A stretch of DNA of 64,000 nucleotides, taken from NCBI GenBank assembly GCA_943735955.1, contig OX030955.1, forward strand, positions 9,185,647 to 9,249,646. Direction: 5' to 3'. Positions 1 to 59,774 of this stretch are shown piece by piece. The notes under the pieces were generated by a model that did no database searches, had not been told where the DNA came from, and saw nothing but the letters and a program-made list of their open reading frames with translations. The position numbers were made by a program, and so were the translations under genes. This DNA is from Piscicola geometra. Taxonomy: Eukaryota > Annelida > Clitellata > Hirudinida > Piscicolidae. Position 1 is the stretch's first letter; each line of letters begins with the position of its first letter.

Positions 1-96
1 CCAAACCACTAGTCCACCACCAAACCACTAGTCCACCACCAAACCACTAGTCCACCACCAAACCACTAGTCCACCACTAAACCACTAGTCCACCAC
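1..96. repeat. 19-bp tandem repeat in MRM1 intron
   Basis: About five copies of a 19-bp unit containing CCACTAGTCCACCA run from the window edge to the pyrimidine tract of the first MRM1-like exon. The array ends about 8 bp before the acceptor AG at 103-104. Confidence 0.85.
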
Positions 97-104
97 TTTT
101 ACAG

Positions 105-1566
105 TTGCAGTCTAACGTCTACTGTGAGCAGGGCAAGCGCTGGTGTGATGGAGTTGTCGACTGTGGTCTCTGTGCCAGATATGACCGACTTTGTGAGGGT
201 GAGAATGGCTGTGTTCTTTTAAATCATTGCAGCCAATCAGGATTTTGTTTAGCCACTTTTTAACAAGTCTAGCAAATGGCTTAATTGCCCATCTAAAACG
301 CTAGCTCTGTATTAGCCCAAGGGCGAGAATGAAAATCGACAGACCCATTGGTCTTGAAAGCGCGTACTGGCTATATGCTACTATAATAATGCTTATCACT
401 ATTTGCATATATTAATTATAAAATGCTTATCACTATTTGTGTATATTAATTATAAAATGCTTATCACTATTTGTATATATTAATTATAAAATGCTTATCA
501 CTATTTGTATATATTAATTATAAAATGCTTATCACTATTTGTATATATTAATTATAAAATGCTTATCACTATTTGTATATATTAGTTATAAAATGCTTAT
601 CACTATTTGTATATATTAATTATAAAATGCTTATCACTATTTGTATATATTAATTATAAAATGCTTATTTTTATTTTTTCTATAATTATTTATCAAATTA
701 GCGAAATGTTTAAAACGGAATAAAACTTCAGAACATTCTGTGTGCACCATTCAAATTCAATGTATATTTGAAACCACAGTGAACAGGTAGCTGAGTCGGC
801 AACGACTCTTGGCTTGACCAATAATGAAAGGTCCTAGGTTCAAGTGCAACCAATGCCCTAGTAACCCAAAGGCTCAAATGAAAATATGCAGCCTAAGTGG
901 CCTGGAAGGCCGTTCGGGTTATACGCCACTATAATAATGCTCATAATTATTATTATTATTATTAAACCACACACGCCAGGACTTGAAGGAACATGACTGG
1001 TCGCTGGTTGGTCTGACAGTTTCACAGAGAGCTACCGACCTCAAACTAGAAGATGCCCCACTCTACCAGAATAAGAAAGTTGCTATTGTTCTCGGTAGGC
1101 CTTGGTGGTGGTGGTGGTGATGATGATGGTAGCGATAATGATGATGATGATTATGGTGATTGTGAGGATGATAATGATGATGAGGATTATGATTGTGATA
1201 ATGATTATCTAGGTTTTTTATCGTTTTGGATAACGTAGTGGTGAAGTAAATGATTCTACTCCATTGTAATTATCATTATATTATCTAATTTAATCATTTA
1301 ATCATCTGGCAGGTAACGAAGGAGTGGGAATGGAAAAGAGCTTGGAAGAAAGTTGTTCTGCTCACATTCACATTAAGCCGTCTTTCTCACCGTCTTCATT
1401 ATCACTTCCATCATCATCAACACCTTCATCACTATCATCATCATCAACACTTTCATCTCTATCATCCTCAAAGCCTCTTTCTTTCCATTTAGATTCACTG
1501 AATGTCAATGTAGTAGCGGGAATTGTTCTAAATGCTTTCAGTTTTTTCAAAAAACATTTATTTTGA
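105..1566 (+). CDS. MRM1: Mitochondrial rRNA 2'-O-methyltransferase (MRM1-like, SpoU family), C-terminal exons, 5' partial
   Basis: The last three exons are 105-198, 980-1094 and 1313-1566, with the stop at 1564-1566. Splice phases match (phase 0, then phase 1), and the donors are GTGAGA and GTAGGC. Exon 1 reads SRASAGVMELS, like the motif-1 end of MRM1. Exon 2 ends in VAIVLG and exon 3 begins NEGVGM, giving the SpoU motif 2 (GNEGxG). SLNVNVVAGIVL is motif 3, which forms the AdoMet-binding trefoil knot. MRM1 proteins methylate the 2'-OH of a G in mitochondrial large-subunit rRNA. Between motifs 2 and 3 lies a Ser-rich stretch of about 37 residues (positions 1378-1490) that other members lack as far as I know. 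The N-terminal part, with the catalytic Arg region, lies left of the window. Other SpoU paralogues (TARBP1, MRM3) are less similar around motif 3. Confidence 0.8.
302..400 (+). mobile_element. SINE-like 3' fragment
   Basis: The fragment matches the 3' half of the element at 781-935 (GGGCGAGAATGAAAAT, then a CACTATAATAATGC-type end). The 34-bp tandem array that follows starts in its tail. Confidence 0.45.
391..665. repeat. 34-bp tandem repeat
   Basis: About eight near-identical copies of an AT-rich 34-bp unit (contains GCTTATCACTATTTG) lie in the intron between the first two MRM1-like exons. GCTTAT recurs at 391, 425, 459 and so on. Confidence 0.9.
781..960 (+). mobile_element. tRNA-derived SINE, plus orientation
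   Basis: The 5' part has an A-box-like GGTAGCTGAGTCGG and a B-box-like AGGTTCAAGTGC at pol III spacing. The body ends in TTCGGGTTATACGCCACTATAATAATGC followed by an ATT-rich tail. A reverse-orientation copy at about 24115-24330 matches over the whole length, so this is a dispersed family. It lies in the MRM1 intron. Confidence 0.7.
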
Positions 1567-1799
1567 AAGTTTCTTCAAAATATTTATATAAAAAATTTTA
1601 TACAAAAAAATGTTAGTATTACCTATTAAGGCTTATTTCATTTTAAATTTAAATTATTATATTTTAAACCGTATTCGAGGTTTAAAGTAAAATATTAATT
1701 CAAATATTCAATACAAACATTTTATTTCCAAAAGATAAATTTTAAGATTAAGTCTTCATGTTTGTGTATAGCAAAGCAAATGTAGACTATTAAGTATAT

Positions 1800-1871
1800 T
1801 CCCTAGTAGTCTAGTGGTTAGGATCCGGCGCTCTCACCGCCGTGGCCGGGGTTCGATTCCCCGCTAGGGAG
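1800..1871 (+). tRNA. tRNA-Glu (anticodon CTC)
   Basis: This is a complete 72-nt cloverleaf. The acceptor stem TCCCTAG (1800-1806) pairs with CTAGGGA (1864-1870). The anticodon stem CGGCG/CGCCG encloses the loop CTCTCAC with anticodon CTC, which reads GAG. The T arm CCGGGGTTCGATTCCCCG contains the B box. There is no intron and no encoded CCA. A T6 run at 1873-1878 is the pol III terminator. The gene stands alone between MRM1 and the next transcription unit. Confidence 0.96.
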
Positions 1872-2157
1872 ATTTTTTGAAAATAAATGATACAAATAAT
1901 GTAAAATAAAATATTATATAACATTTTGAATAATTGTATATATGAGAAAAAAATTAAAACCATCTTGCAAAAAAACAATAAAATTTCTCTTTTCGACAAA
2001 TCTGAAAACCCACCGATCAGTTGTTACATTCATCGTCTCAACTTTCGCTTTTTAAAAGTAAAAAAATTACAGTTTTAATCATTAATTTTATTCAATTTGT
2101 TCAATATAAGTAAAAAACACAGTTAAAAAAATTAAAAAAACAAAACTCAAGGAACCG

Positions 2158-2505
2158 ATGGGTTTTGCCAATGATTACAATGCTTTTGGGTAGCGGCTGC
2201 CATTTTGGCTGCTGCTCAAATAAATTTGTAGAATAAACGGTTTTGGGTATAATATATTAAAATTGTAGAATCTTAGGTCTAAATAAAAATTAAATTTAAT
2301 TAATTAGAATGTTTTTAGTGCGAATGTTGGTAGTTTTGAATCTGTCAAGGAATGGGCGCAGCAGACCAAGATGGCCGCAGGGAATCAAGTGAGCTGCGAC
2401 ATAAAGGAGAACTCCTTCCATAGCAGCAGCAGTTCCAGTGCTGGCAAGAACTTCTCCTTCACCCTCTATCGCAGCCTCGGCACCAGTGGCAAGACAGAAA
2501 ATTGA
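2158..2505 (+). CDS. Candidate two-exon gene for a 72-residue protein, family not recognised
   Basis: Exon 1 (2158-2189) starts MGFANDYNAF and ends at donor GTAGCG in phase 2. Exon 2 (2319-2505) follows an acceptor GTTTTTAG and needs one base, so the phases agree. The predicted protein has a neutral first half (contains ESVKEWAQQTK), a Ser run (FHSSSSSS) and ends with GTSGKTEN before TGA. The exon is clearly richer in G+C than its AT-rich surroundings, and third positions look coding. I do not recognise a family. The antisense frame (2296-2637, minus) is also open but reads on through repeat-like sequence, so I prefer the plus strand. Confidence 0.35.
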
Positions 2506-2739
2506 GAAGAATGATGATTGTGTTTTATGGTTTTGAGGTTGATGTGGTAGTGATTGTGCTGTGGTATGAGTGTTGGTACTGTTGTGATGATTGAATTTTT
2601 TTGGTGGTGATAGTGATTTTTTGGCCGTGATAGTCATGGTGGTGTGAGTGAGGTTGGATTATTGAGGTTGATTGTTTGTTTTTTATACTTAAATTGATAT
2701 ATATATACATATATTGGTAGTGGTCTAAAAACCATTTTA

Positions 2740-2830
2740 TTTAACAAATTTATTTGAAGAGCGCTTTTGTTCACTTAGTAAAGGGTGCTATACAAATCAT
2801 AAGTGATTGATTGATTGATTAATTACTCAA
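2740..2830 (+). mobile_element. SINE 3' tail (GCGCTATACAAAT type)
   Basis: AGCGCTTTTG, then GGTGCTATACAAAT and a (TGAT)n tail resemble the 3' ends common in invertebrate SINE families. Related tails occur in reverse at 43455-43509 and 57850-57920. Confidence 0.5.
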
Positions 2831-3295
2831 AACACTTTTTTCCCACCTGATTCCATCCATAAACCATTTTAAAACTAACATATTCATTTTTCTCCTCAAA
2901 TCACCAACTCATCTTCAATCATCATTTGCCGGCATCGTTTCCAGCGTGGAACACTTCACCAGCCGTCATAATTCCTTCCAGACAGCAAAACATACATTCC
3001 TATCTCTCCCCACCTCCCGCTCAATTAACTTGATAACTTGTTCTCTTCTTTATTACACAATCCTTCGAGCATTCCTCAATTTTCTCAGAAAACCTATTTC
3101 CAGTGTTCTTGTTTTCAAATCTTTTCTAATCATATGCATCTTTTCCTATTCCGCAACGCTCTCATTTTCCAGCCAGCATCTCTCTTCCCGTATATAGCAT
3201 CCGTGCGTCTCGGATATTTTCCATTTTGAATAATTAGGCGGTTGGAATCGCCAAAAAGCTTTCCATTTTCATTATTTTCGTCTGCACATTGTTAT

Positions 3296-3562
3296 CTAGG
3301 ATTTAGATTTGTTGCCTAGATCTTTCTGGTATGCTTTTATTCTGTTTAAATCTTCTAGGATCGCCTCAGAGACACGTACAAACGTATGACTAGCATTGCA
3401 CTGCTCTGCACGTTGAAGCATCGTCAACCAATGGTAACAATGAAGTAATTGGAAACCGATTCTGTATCGATGTTGTATGTTTAGTAGAATATCGGAATAT
3501 TTCACAAGAAAGGTTAAGAAAACTCCCATCGGAACACAAGGAAGACTTTCACTTGAAAATTA
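3296..3562 (-). CDS. Unassigned open frame, possible exon on minus strand
   Basis: A minus-strand frame is open from about 3562 down to a stop at 3296, with an ATG at 3529 giving 77 residues. It is mixed in composition (segments such as LLHCYHWLTMLQR and SEAILEDLNRIKAYQKDLG) and does not look like translated repeat. A predicted amphipathic C-terminal helix is compatible with a real protein or an old transposon fragment. I see no family signature or clear splice sites. Confidence 0.25.
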
Positions 3563-3884
3563 AGTTTTAAAATGTTCGAAATCAACAATAAACTAGCTCC
3601 ATTGAAGTTTATCATGGAATAACAGCACGAAAAACACCGCTAAAACCAACAAGAACCTATAAAAACTGTTAAAAAAGCCACAACTAAAGAATCCCACTGC
3701 AATATGAACATTGAAATAACACAGAACAAACACAGGAGAATAAAATCTTCCATGGATTTTATTAAACAACAGTCACGCTAACATCAAAACTTCAATAAAG
3801 AAAAGTAATACATCCAGTTTTGATATCAACGAAATCATTAACAACCGTGGAAGCAGCAGTACATGCAGAGCTTTTCATAAGGTA

Positions 3885-13784
<9,900 letters not shown>

Positions 13785-15603
13785 TTGCCCCAAGAGAACA
13801 TAAGACTTACTTAACAAGGATTACAAGTTGTTTAATACTTATGGAAAGTTTAGTTGGAAGATTAAACGTTTTCTTTTAATTTTCTAAAGTTACACGATTT
13901 TATTGAGTGTTGCTTGCATTTTTAACGTTAGGCTTATGGCTTAAATTCTTTTGAATTTTGTTTTTAAATTATTTATTCCAATGAACCTATCGATTATTCT
14001 TCAAACTAAAACTTTAACGTATTCTAAATATTGTTTAGTATGTTGAGGCAGACTGTAGACTCAGTTCAATGAAGTTGTACTAAACGCATTGTAGAAGTAG
14101 ATATTGAACAGATAATCACAAAACAATAGTTGAATCAATGAAACTAGAATACCTAATACAAGTAAGTTAAATTCTAAATAGGATTCCTTCAGCTTTTGAA
14201 TGATTTTTATCGCCTTATAAAGCGGACAGTTGAAGGGTCTATGCTTTTGGTCCCTCGTATTCAGCTTTAGCTTTTTTCTAGCTATCTTACGCGCATATTA
14301 ACTCACTTCTCTAAAACAAAAAAAGTTTTTTCAATATTTTAAATTAGTCATTCTTGTTACCCTGTTTTTGAATGAACTTTTTTCAAAACATTCTGACTTA
14401 AATACCTATACACACTTCTTAAAAAGAACCAATTCAGAATTGGCAAGAAACTTGAATTTGTAAAATTGATTACAAATATCTGTGCACATTTCCACGCAAT
14501 TTTCGACTTTTTGAATCCATTTTCGGGACCATAGGTATTTTATTTTCGTACTAAACGTGAGGCTACGTGGAAAAATCGCTGCGTCTTTAGCAGCCTCCCG
14601 ATTCATTACAATTCTCGAAACATCAAAGCGTCTCTTCTCGTTTTGGCCTTCATGCTTCTCTGCCATTCGTTTAAATTTGTTTCACGGCATGCGCCACGCA
14701 GACTGCACCCGCCCACACACACACACACACACACACACATCACGCTATATATTCCTGAAACGCATTTGATTTTTGTTTCGTTCTAACCTCCTAAGACTCG
14801 ACTTATTCGTAGGCGATGGTGTGTAGATTGATAGAATTTTCTTGAGGATCTTTGCGAAGATAGATTTGAGCGATTTAAACTTCTGATTTAACGCAATATA
14901 TTTTTAACACTCGAAGCTTGTCAAGCAATCTCATTTAAGTTTTACGCTTACGGGTAACGAGGTAACAAATAAACCATTTTGTTGCAAAAAGCCTTTCCAT
15001 TAATAAACTAAAAGACGTCATGCATGTTTATTGGCATGGAGTTGATACTCCAGCAGTGACGCTTGACATAATCAATAAGCCAATATCAAAGTTCATAGGT
15101 GCTTATAGATGCATAATTGAATGCCTTCACGACAGAATATGTTGTAATAGATCTTTCAAATGTCTCAAAAATATAACCGAAAATAACTGACAAGTGAAAT
15201 TGTTTGGAAAAGATAATGAAATGGAAGATTTAAATAAATAATTGCAAAAATAAACTAAATGACGCATGAACATGTTATTGCAATGAGACATATTCAATAG
15301 TATGCTTTTAAACTAAACGAGAACACTTGGAATATAATTAATAAATAGCAAGTGATCAGTAATAGTAACACTAGGCCATGTAGTAGGTAATAAAAGGCAA
15401 AGCAAAATATTTCAGAATGGCTATCAAACAGCAATAAAGACTTCAAAGAGTTCAGAAAGGCAACAACGAACATCCAATACAAACACAACACTCACACATT
15501 CAGCTGCAAGATTCTCAATCCACCTACAACATCAACAAACAACACCCACAACATCAACAAACAACACCTACAACCTCCCCTGATCCACCAACACTCAACA
15601 AGA
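13785..15603. other. Intergenic/3' UTR space between convergent MTUS and FRY genes
   Basis: ATTAAA at 13861-13866 lies 77 nt after the MTUS stop and may be its poly(A) signal. On the minus strand TTTATT at 15027-15032 reads AATAAA and could serve FRY, giving a 3' UTR of about 570 nt. A short (CA)n lies at 14713-14740. A minus-strand open frame at 14406-14666 (contains RRFDVSRIVMNREAAKDAA) is of mixed composition but unassigned. Confidence 0.5.
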
Positions 15604-55072
<39,469 letters not shown>

Positions 55073-55873
55073 GGCCCTCTCTCTGACCACTCCCCATGGC
55101 AGACGAGAGGGTAGGGTAGAGGATTTTGATGACGCTGTGTCATTTTGGAAAATGTAGTGATGATTGCTTGAAGATGAAGCTGTACTCGCTGTATTGCCTG
55201 TACTGTTGTCTGTATCTTAATTATGTTGATTAGTTTGGTGTAGTCATTTTATTCATTAGCCTTATATATCATGTTGAATGTGAATGAATTTATATATAAA
55301 GACTTAAAGTTTAAGTCTAAAACTTAGATAAAAATACTTCAATTTTTGTATTACCTGATTTCGTTTTATACTCTGTGAGTTTGTTCATTTTAAAAAATGA
55401 TCAAATTGCTGAAAACTTTAATCTGAAAATTGAATATTTTTTATAATTTTTATTGGGAATCAAATAATTTTGAATCAAAAGTTTGTATTGTATTAGTGAC
55501 TAATTGGTCAAAAAAGCAACATACTGATTAAATACCTAACATTTTCCAAAAATTGATTATATCAAAAGCACTGAATGGATCGCAATTGAAACTAAATATT
55601 TATAAATTAGACAATTGATCTTTATTACAATCAGATTAATTTATTAGAACTTTCGGTATAATTTTGGCATAAGTTAATGAACTAAGAGGAAACTTAAAAG
55701 TATATATATAAATTCAAATGTTTAATAACTAATTTGTACAAGTTCATAAAAATAGGAACCTAATTAGCATGTTGACCAAATTTTTAATCAATAATTTATA
55801 GAACTTAAATACTAACGTTTACTTTTAGCTAGAAGTAATGCACATTGGTAGATATGGATGAAATAAAGTGTTA
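55073..55873. promoter_or_regulatory. Divergent FRY/TTI2 intergenic region, candidate shared promoter
   Basis: About 0.8 kb of AT-rich unique DNA separates the first recognised FRY codon (minus) and the TTI2 ATG (plus). There is no repeat array and no clear TATA element that I can defend. 5' UTRs of both genes should lie here, unless FRY has more upstream exons. Confidence 0.4.
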
Positions 55874-57322
55874 ATGGATTCTATTTTGAGCAAAAATGAG
55901 TCTCAAGATGATATGAAACATCTGGAACCAAGCATATCATTTTCAAAACTTTTAGACTCAAAAGAATTTATGTGTCACTCTTTAGAAAATAAGTTGTCAA
56001 TACTGAGCTTCATGTTCGATCAAGAAACCTTTTCTAATCAGGTTTTCACTGAAAGCAAAAGCAACATCAGAAAGTTCACAACATTTATTTTAGAAACTTT
56101 CACTATTCCTAAGTTTCAAAAGCTTGAGTACGGCAGTTGTGAAGATTTAGACTACAAAGATTCTATTAAAAGTTCTGTTGTTTCATTGAAGTTATTAATC
56201 AAGTTATTCAGTGTAAAAAATATAGATTATCAAAATAAGCTGACTTATCTCCAGCCTTTAATAATATCAGCTTTAATTATTTGCTTGGAGCACAGTTCTG
56301 AACAACTGTGGACAAGTCCTGAAACGATCAAGCTCTCTAAAAAACTATTCACTATCATCACTTCTTTTATAACTGATTTAAAATCGTTTATCATCAAAGA
56401 AAGTGCATCTTCTAAACATGATTACGTTTATGAAGATATCCTAATCTTAATGAAAGACCGTCTTGATAAAAATGTTTGGAAGCTAAGTCCTTCATATCCA
56501 GTTGTCTTTTGGAAGTTACTGTCTCACCTCCAATCCGACCTCAACCTAGAATACCTCCTACCTCTCACGCTTTCAATGCTCAGCGACTTTGAAGTGCATT
56601 ACAAGTTGCTAGGTTTCAAATGCCTCAATCACATTCTCAAACACGGCAGCAAGTCTCACATACGCATGCACGACCGAGTCCTCGTGATCTTCGACCTGCT
56701 TCTCAGACAATTCCATTGCCAAGAAGGAGAAGTGCTCGAAAAGTTGTTCGAATGTCTGCCTCAAGTGCTGCTCATTTTGGAGAGGAAGCCAGCGAACGAG
56801 AGGCTTGGAGAACGCTCAAAGACTGACGATGCTTTCGAAACCTACCTCCAATGCATGAATCTTGAGAACAAAACGCCTCTGCAGCGTATCTACAGTCGAC
56901 AATTAAGTCCGTTTATTCTCCAAATGTCTATCACTTCTGTCAAGCACATGACAGCCATTATACGAATCATTGGAGTTTATCTGGAATACTACGATCCGGA
57001 AGATGAAGAGATCCGTGTAAGTTGCATGCAGGGCCTGCTCCAGCTGATGAGACAGGCGTGGACAAGACTGAAGGGACATGGCTTGGAAATAACTGAGATG
57101 CTCTTCCGTCTGCTCCACGCCATCTCGCACCACAACTACTCGGCATCGCAGCAAGCGAAGGAAACCCTCTTGACACTCATCAAGCAGTCTTTCATCGTCC
57201 TGCATCAGTTTTGTGCCACTGATCTTCAAGAGTGTTTCGATGCTGTCTTGGCAATGCAGACTTACAGCAAAACATTCCAGAACAATGTGCAATCAATCGC
57301 CGATTCATTTTCAAGACTTTGA
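55874..57322 (+). CDS. TTI2: TELO2-interacting protein 2 homologue (TTI2), intron-less, 482 aa
   Basis: One uninterrupted frame from ATG 55874 (MDSILSKNE) to TGA 57322. The length is close to vertebrate TTI2 (about 500 aa). The protein is all-helical and HEAT-like. The conserved middle includes LLGFKCLNHILKH (residue about 245), then FECLPQVLLILE, and the C-terminal part GVYLEYYDPEDEEIRVSCMQGLLQLMRQAW. TTI2 forms the TTT complex with TELO2 and TTI1, which with HSP90 and R2TP supports folding and stability of PIKKs (ATM, ATR, mTOR, DNA-PKcs, SMG1, TRRAP). The first half uses AT-rich codons and is less conserved, while from about 56520 codon use is GC-richer. It lacks the introns common in this window. 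AATAAA lies 79 nt after the stop. Confidence 0.78.
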   Translation: MDSILSKNESQDDMKHLEPSISFSKLLDSKEFMCHSLENKLSILSFMFDQETFSNQVFTESKSNIRKFTTFILETFTIPKFQKLEYGSCEDLDYKDSIKSSVVSLKLLIKLFSVKNIDYQNKLTYLQPLIISALIICLEHSSEQLWTSPETIKLSKKLFTIITSFITDLKSFIIKESASSKHDYVYEDILILMKDRLDKNVWKLSPSYPVVFWKLLSHLQSDLNLEYLLPLTLSMLSDFEVHYKLLGFKCLNHILKHGSKSHIRMHDRVLVIFDLLLRQFHCQEGEVLEKLFECLPQVLLILERKPANERLGERSKTDDAFETYLQCMNLENKTPLQRIYSRQLSPFILQMSITSVKHMTAIIRIIGVYLEYYDPEDEEIRVSCMQGLLQLMRQAWTRLKGHGLEITEMLFRLLHAISHHNYSASQQAKETLLTLIKQSFIVLHQFCATDLQECFDAVLAMQTYSKTFQNNVQSIADSFSRL

Positions 57323-57400
57323 TTTATTTTATATTTTTATTATAACCTATTTAAAATATGTCAAAAATTAAAATTACGTTTTTATGTATTTTTAAAGTTC

Positions 57401-57406
57401 AATAAA
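57401..57406 (+). terminator. Poly(A) signal of TTI2
   Basis: AATAAA, 79 nt downstream of the stop codon in AT-rich 3' sequence. Confidence 0.55.
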
Positions 57407-57849
57407 AACAAAAGATGGATTTTTAGTACATTTTTTTCATATAAAATATAATAAATTTCATTTCCAATATATTTCTATAAATATAAATTCTCTTTGATGT
57501 TGTTAACGAAATGAGTCAAGGTTTTATGTGTATTTTATTTTTAATCGATTAAGCCATAGAAGTTTTATAGAGTTTTCAATAAAGAATATGAAATATTAAT
57601 AATGAATTCGTGGGCAGTGATAAACAGTATTACTATTGGCGTTCGCGCTAAATCGATTCGTTTAAACTGCTAGAAATGAAATTTTCTAAGCCAGTTAAAC
57701 ATTCTGCTATTCGCGGTTAACTTGAAATCGCCTCAACGCTTTCACTCATTTCTTCTTTAACTAACTGCAAGAGATGATCGGCCTTTAGATCTCTCTACCA
57801 CAACACTCTTTCTGACGTCCATCCATTTACCGCATTCACATTTGTTAAT

Positions 57850-57920
57850 CAATAAAATACATTTATATAGCGCTTTTCAACAAATTCAAGAACGCTCAGA
57901 ATTTAAAAACACATTTTCCA
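57850..57920 (-). mobile_element. SINE 3' tail
   Basis: The minus strand reads AAAAGCGCTATATAAATGTATTTTATTGATT, the same tail type as at 2740 and 43440. Confidence 0.5.
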
Positions 57921-59590
57921 AGGATTTATTCAATGACGATAATGTTAAACCACCCCCAAACCTTAATACTTTACACATCTAAATTCCACCCACTCTTCCC
58001 TCTTCATTCATCACCTTTCTGGATCCAACACAACACAACACTATCCAATAAGTATAAAATAAATCTAAAAATTTAAAAATGAAAGTTAATATTTCCAATT
58101 TTAATTAATAAATATTGTTTTAAAATCAAATACTGATTAACTGTTCGATGAATGGGCCGAGAGGCAACGTCAAGGAAGATCAACGCCGCTGGCTACAAGC
58201 CCACAGCAGCACTGACCTCACTTGAAACTGACTTTTGGCTTGTCGTACTTAACTAAAACTACTACTAGTGATTCAAAAATTTTAGTTGTTTTTAGTACAG
58301 ATACTACAACTAGTACTACTTAAACCAACTAGTAAAATATTTTCTACACTGTCTTTCAGTTAACAATTTATTTTATATAAATTAAAATTGTAATTAGGTT
58401 TTGAATTATATCCACAAGTAAGTGAAAAGTCGAAGTTCTACAGAAACTAATCAATTAGAGCGCTGTCAGAGCGGTAGTTTCACGCTGATCCCCGTGAATA
58501 AAGCTTTTCACACAATGACGAATGCCTTTTCGAATAGAAATAAACCTTATACCATTAGCTCGAAGCAATTGTGCGCAATAACAACAGATGTACGAGCGTC
58601 TGAACTTGCATATATACAACACATGCATGTGTGCGGGAGAGAATATATGGCCAGACAGATGTGGTGAAGACTTCTCAGACGATCGATCGTCTGTTTTAAG
58701 GCAACACTCACGTGATTTTGTGTGTTATTTCGGTGTTCACAAGAGTCTATGAGACTCGCACCTGGGTCTTCAAGTGTCGGTTAATGAATTTCAATAAAAA
58801 TGAATATTAATTTATTTGTATGTTTTTAATTATTATGTTTAAATGAATAATTTATCTTTTACCGAAAGTGCAATGTCGCATTTAGTTGCAGATGGCGTCA
58901 CTTTTTGCTTTTGAATATAAATAAATACTCGTAGTACGTAGTAAAAAATCAATAACTTTATCTTAAAATATCTTAGTCATAAAAAAGCGTAAAAAGTGGT
59001 TTTTTATTATTAAATAGCATACTCAGAAATGCCTTTGGTTTGGATTAGTTTTGTGTCCGCGGTTCCATTTTCTCTCTGAGCTTTTTAGTCTCCCAGCCAC
59101 ATTCCTGTATTTAAAATAATGTTTAGTTATAGTGAAATAATTTCTATCCCTTGCTTAAAAACTTTTTATTAAAATTTGTATTTTTTATTTTTATCTAATT
59201 TTTTGTGTTTGTTTTCCTTCTCTTTGTAGATATGATTTGATTGAAACAAATAATTTTTTAAGAAGTGCTTTAGTCTCAAAATTAACCTGATTTCAAGTCA
59301 AACTTTTTCCTTAAAAAAATTTTAGTAAAAATTCAAAAAATGAGTTTTCTTCAATAGCTAAAAGTGTTGCATAAATAACAATTTAAATAAAATAATAATC
59401 TAAACATTGAAATACTCTATTCAAAATCAAGTACACTGATTTACTAAAAACAAAAAAATAACTTTTTAACCATTCAAAAACTACATCGAATCTATCATTT
59501 ACTCCTCAATTCTTTTATACACTACACCGCTCTATTATATAACCAACACCACCACCAGCAAAACACAAGCAGCACACAGCCAGCCACTGA
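57921..59590. other. Gene-poor AT-rich region
   Basis: No supported gene. Includes a short CTACTACTAGT-type stretch near 58255-58335, similar in sequence to the 22-bp array at 41.3 kb, and an open frame at 58422-58667 of no recognisable family. Confidence 0.5.
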
Positions 59591-59596
59591 GCTCAC

Positions 59597-59659
59597 CTTG
59601 CGATGCGACCACCTCGGAGCAGACGCCAGAATGACAAGCCTCATTCAGGTCCGCCTTTA
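59597..59659 (-). CDS. Candidate minus-strand exon (possibly an upstream FRY exon)
   Basis: The minus strand reads an acceptor-like GGGGTATAG, then an open segment KADLNEACHSGVCSEVV, then donor CAAG|GTGAGC at phase 1. The frame is also open further upstream to about 59774. The FRY N-terminal exon could accept a phase 1 upstream exon. The link is speculative. It would place TTI2 inside a FRY intron on the other strand. Confidence 0.25.
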
Positions 59660-59774
59660 CTATACCCCCTCCCCTCGCTCCTTCTCTCTCCCAGACCCAC
59701 CAGCCCTCTCTAGCGCACGATCTCTCTTTCCTTTGTTTCTCAGCATCTGAGCAATACCACTGATGCTCCAGCAA

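Noticed and set aside
105..198. LDL-receptor class A-like reading (RWCDGVVDC) of the first exon
   Set aside because: A shifted frame gives SRASAGVMELS, which matches MRM1 and joins the following exons in phase. The Cys-rich frame does not continue.
1053..1238. 61-codon Asp/Gly-rich ORF starting in MRM1 exon 2
   Set aside because: It uses a different frame from the conserved exon and runs into a GAT-rich intron stretch.
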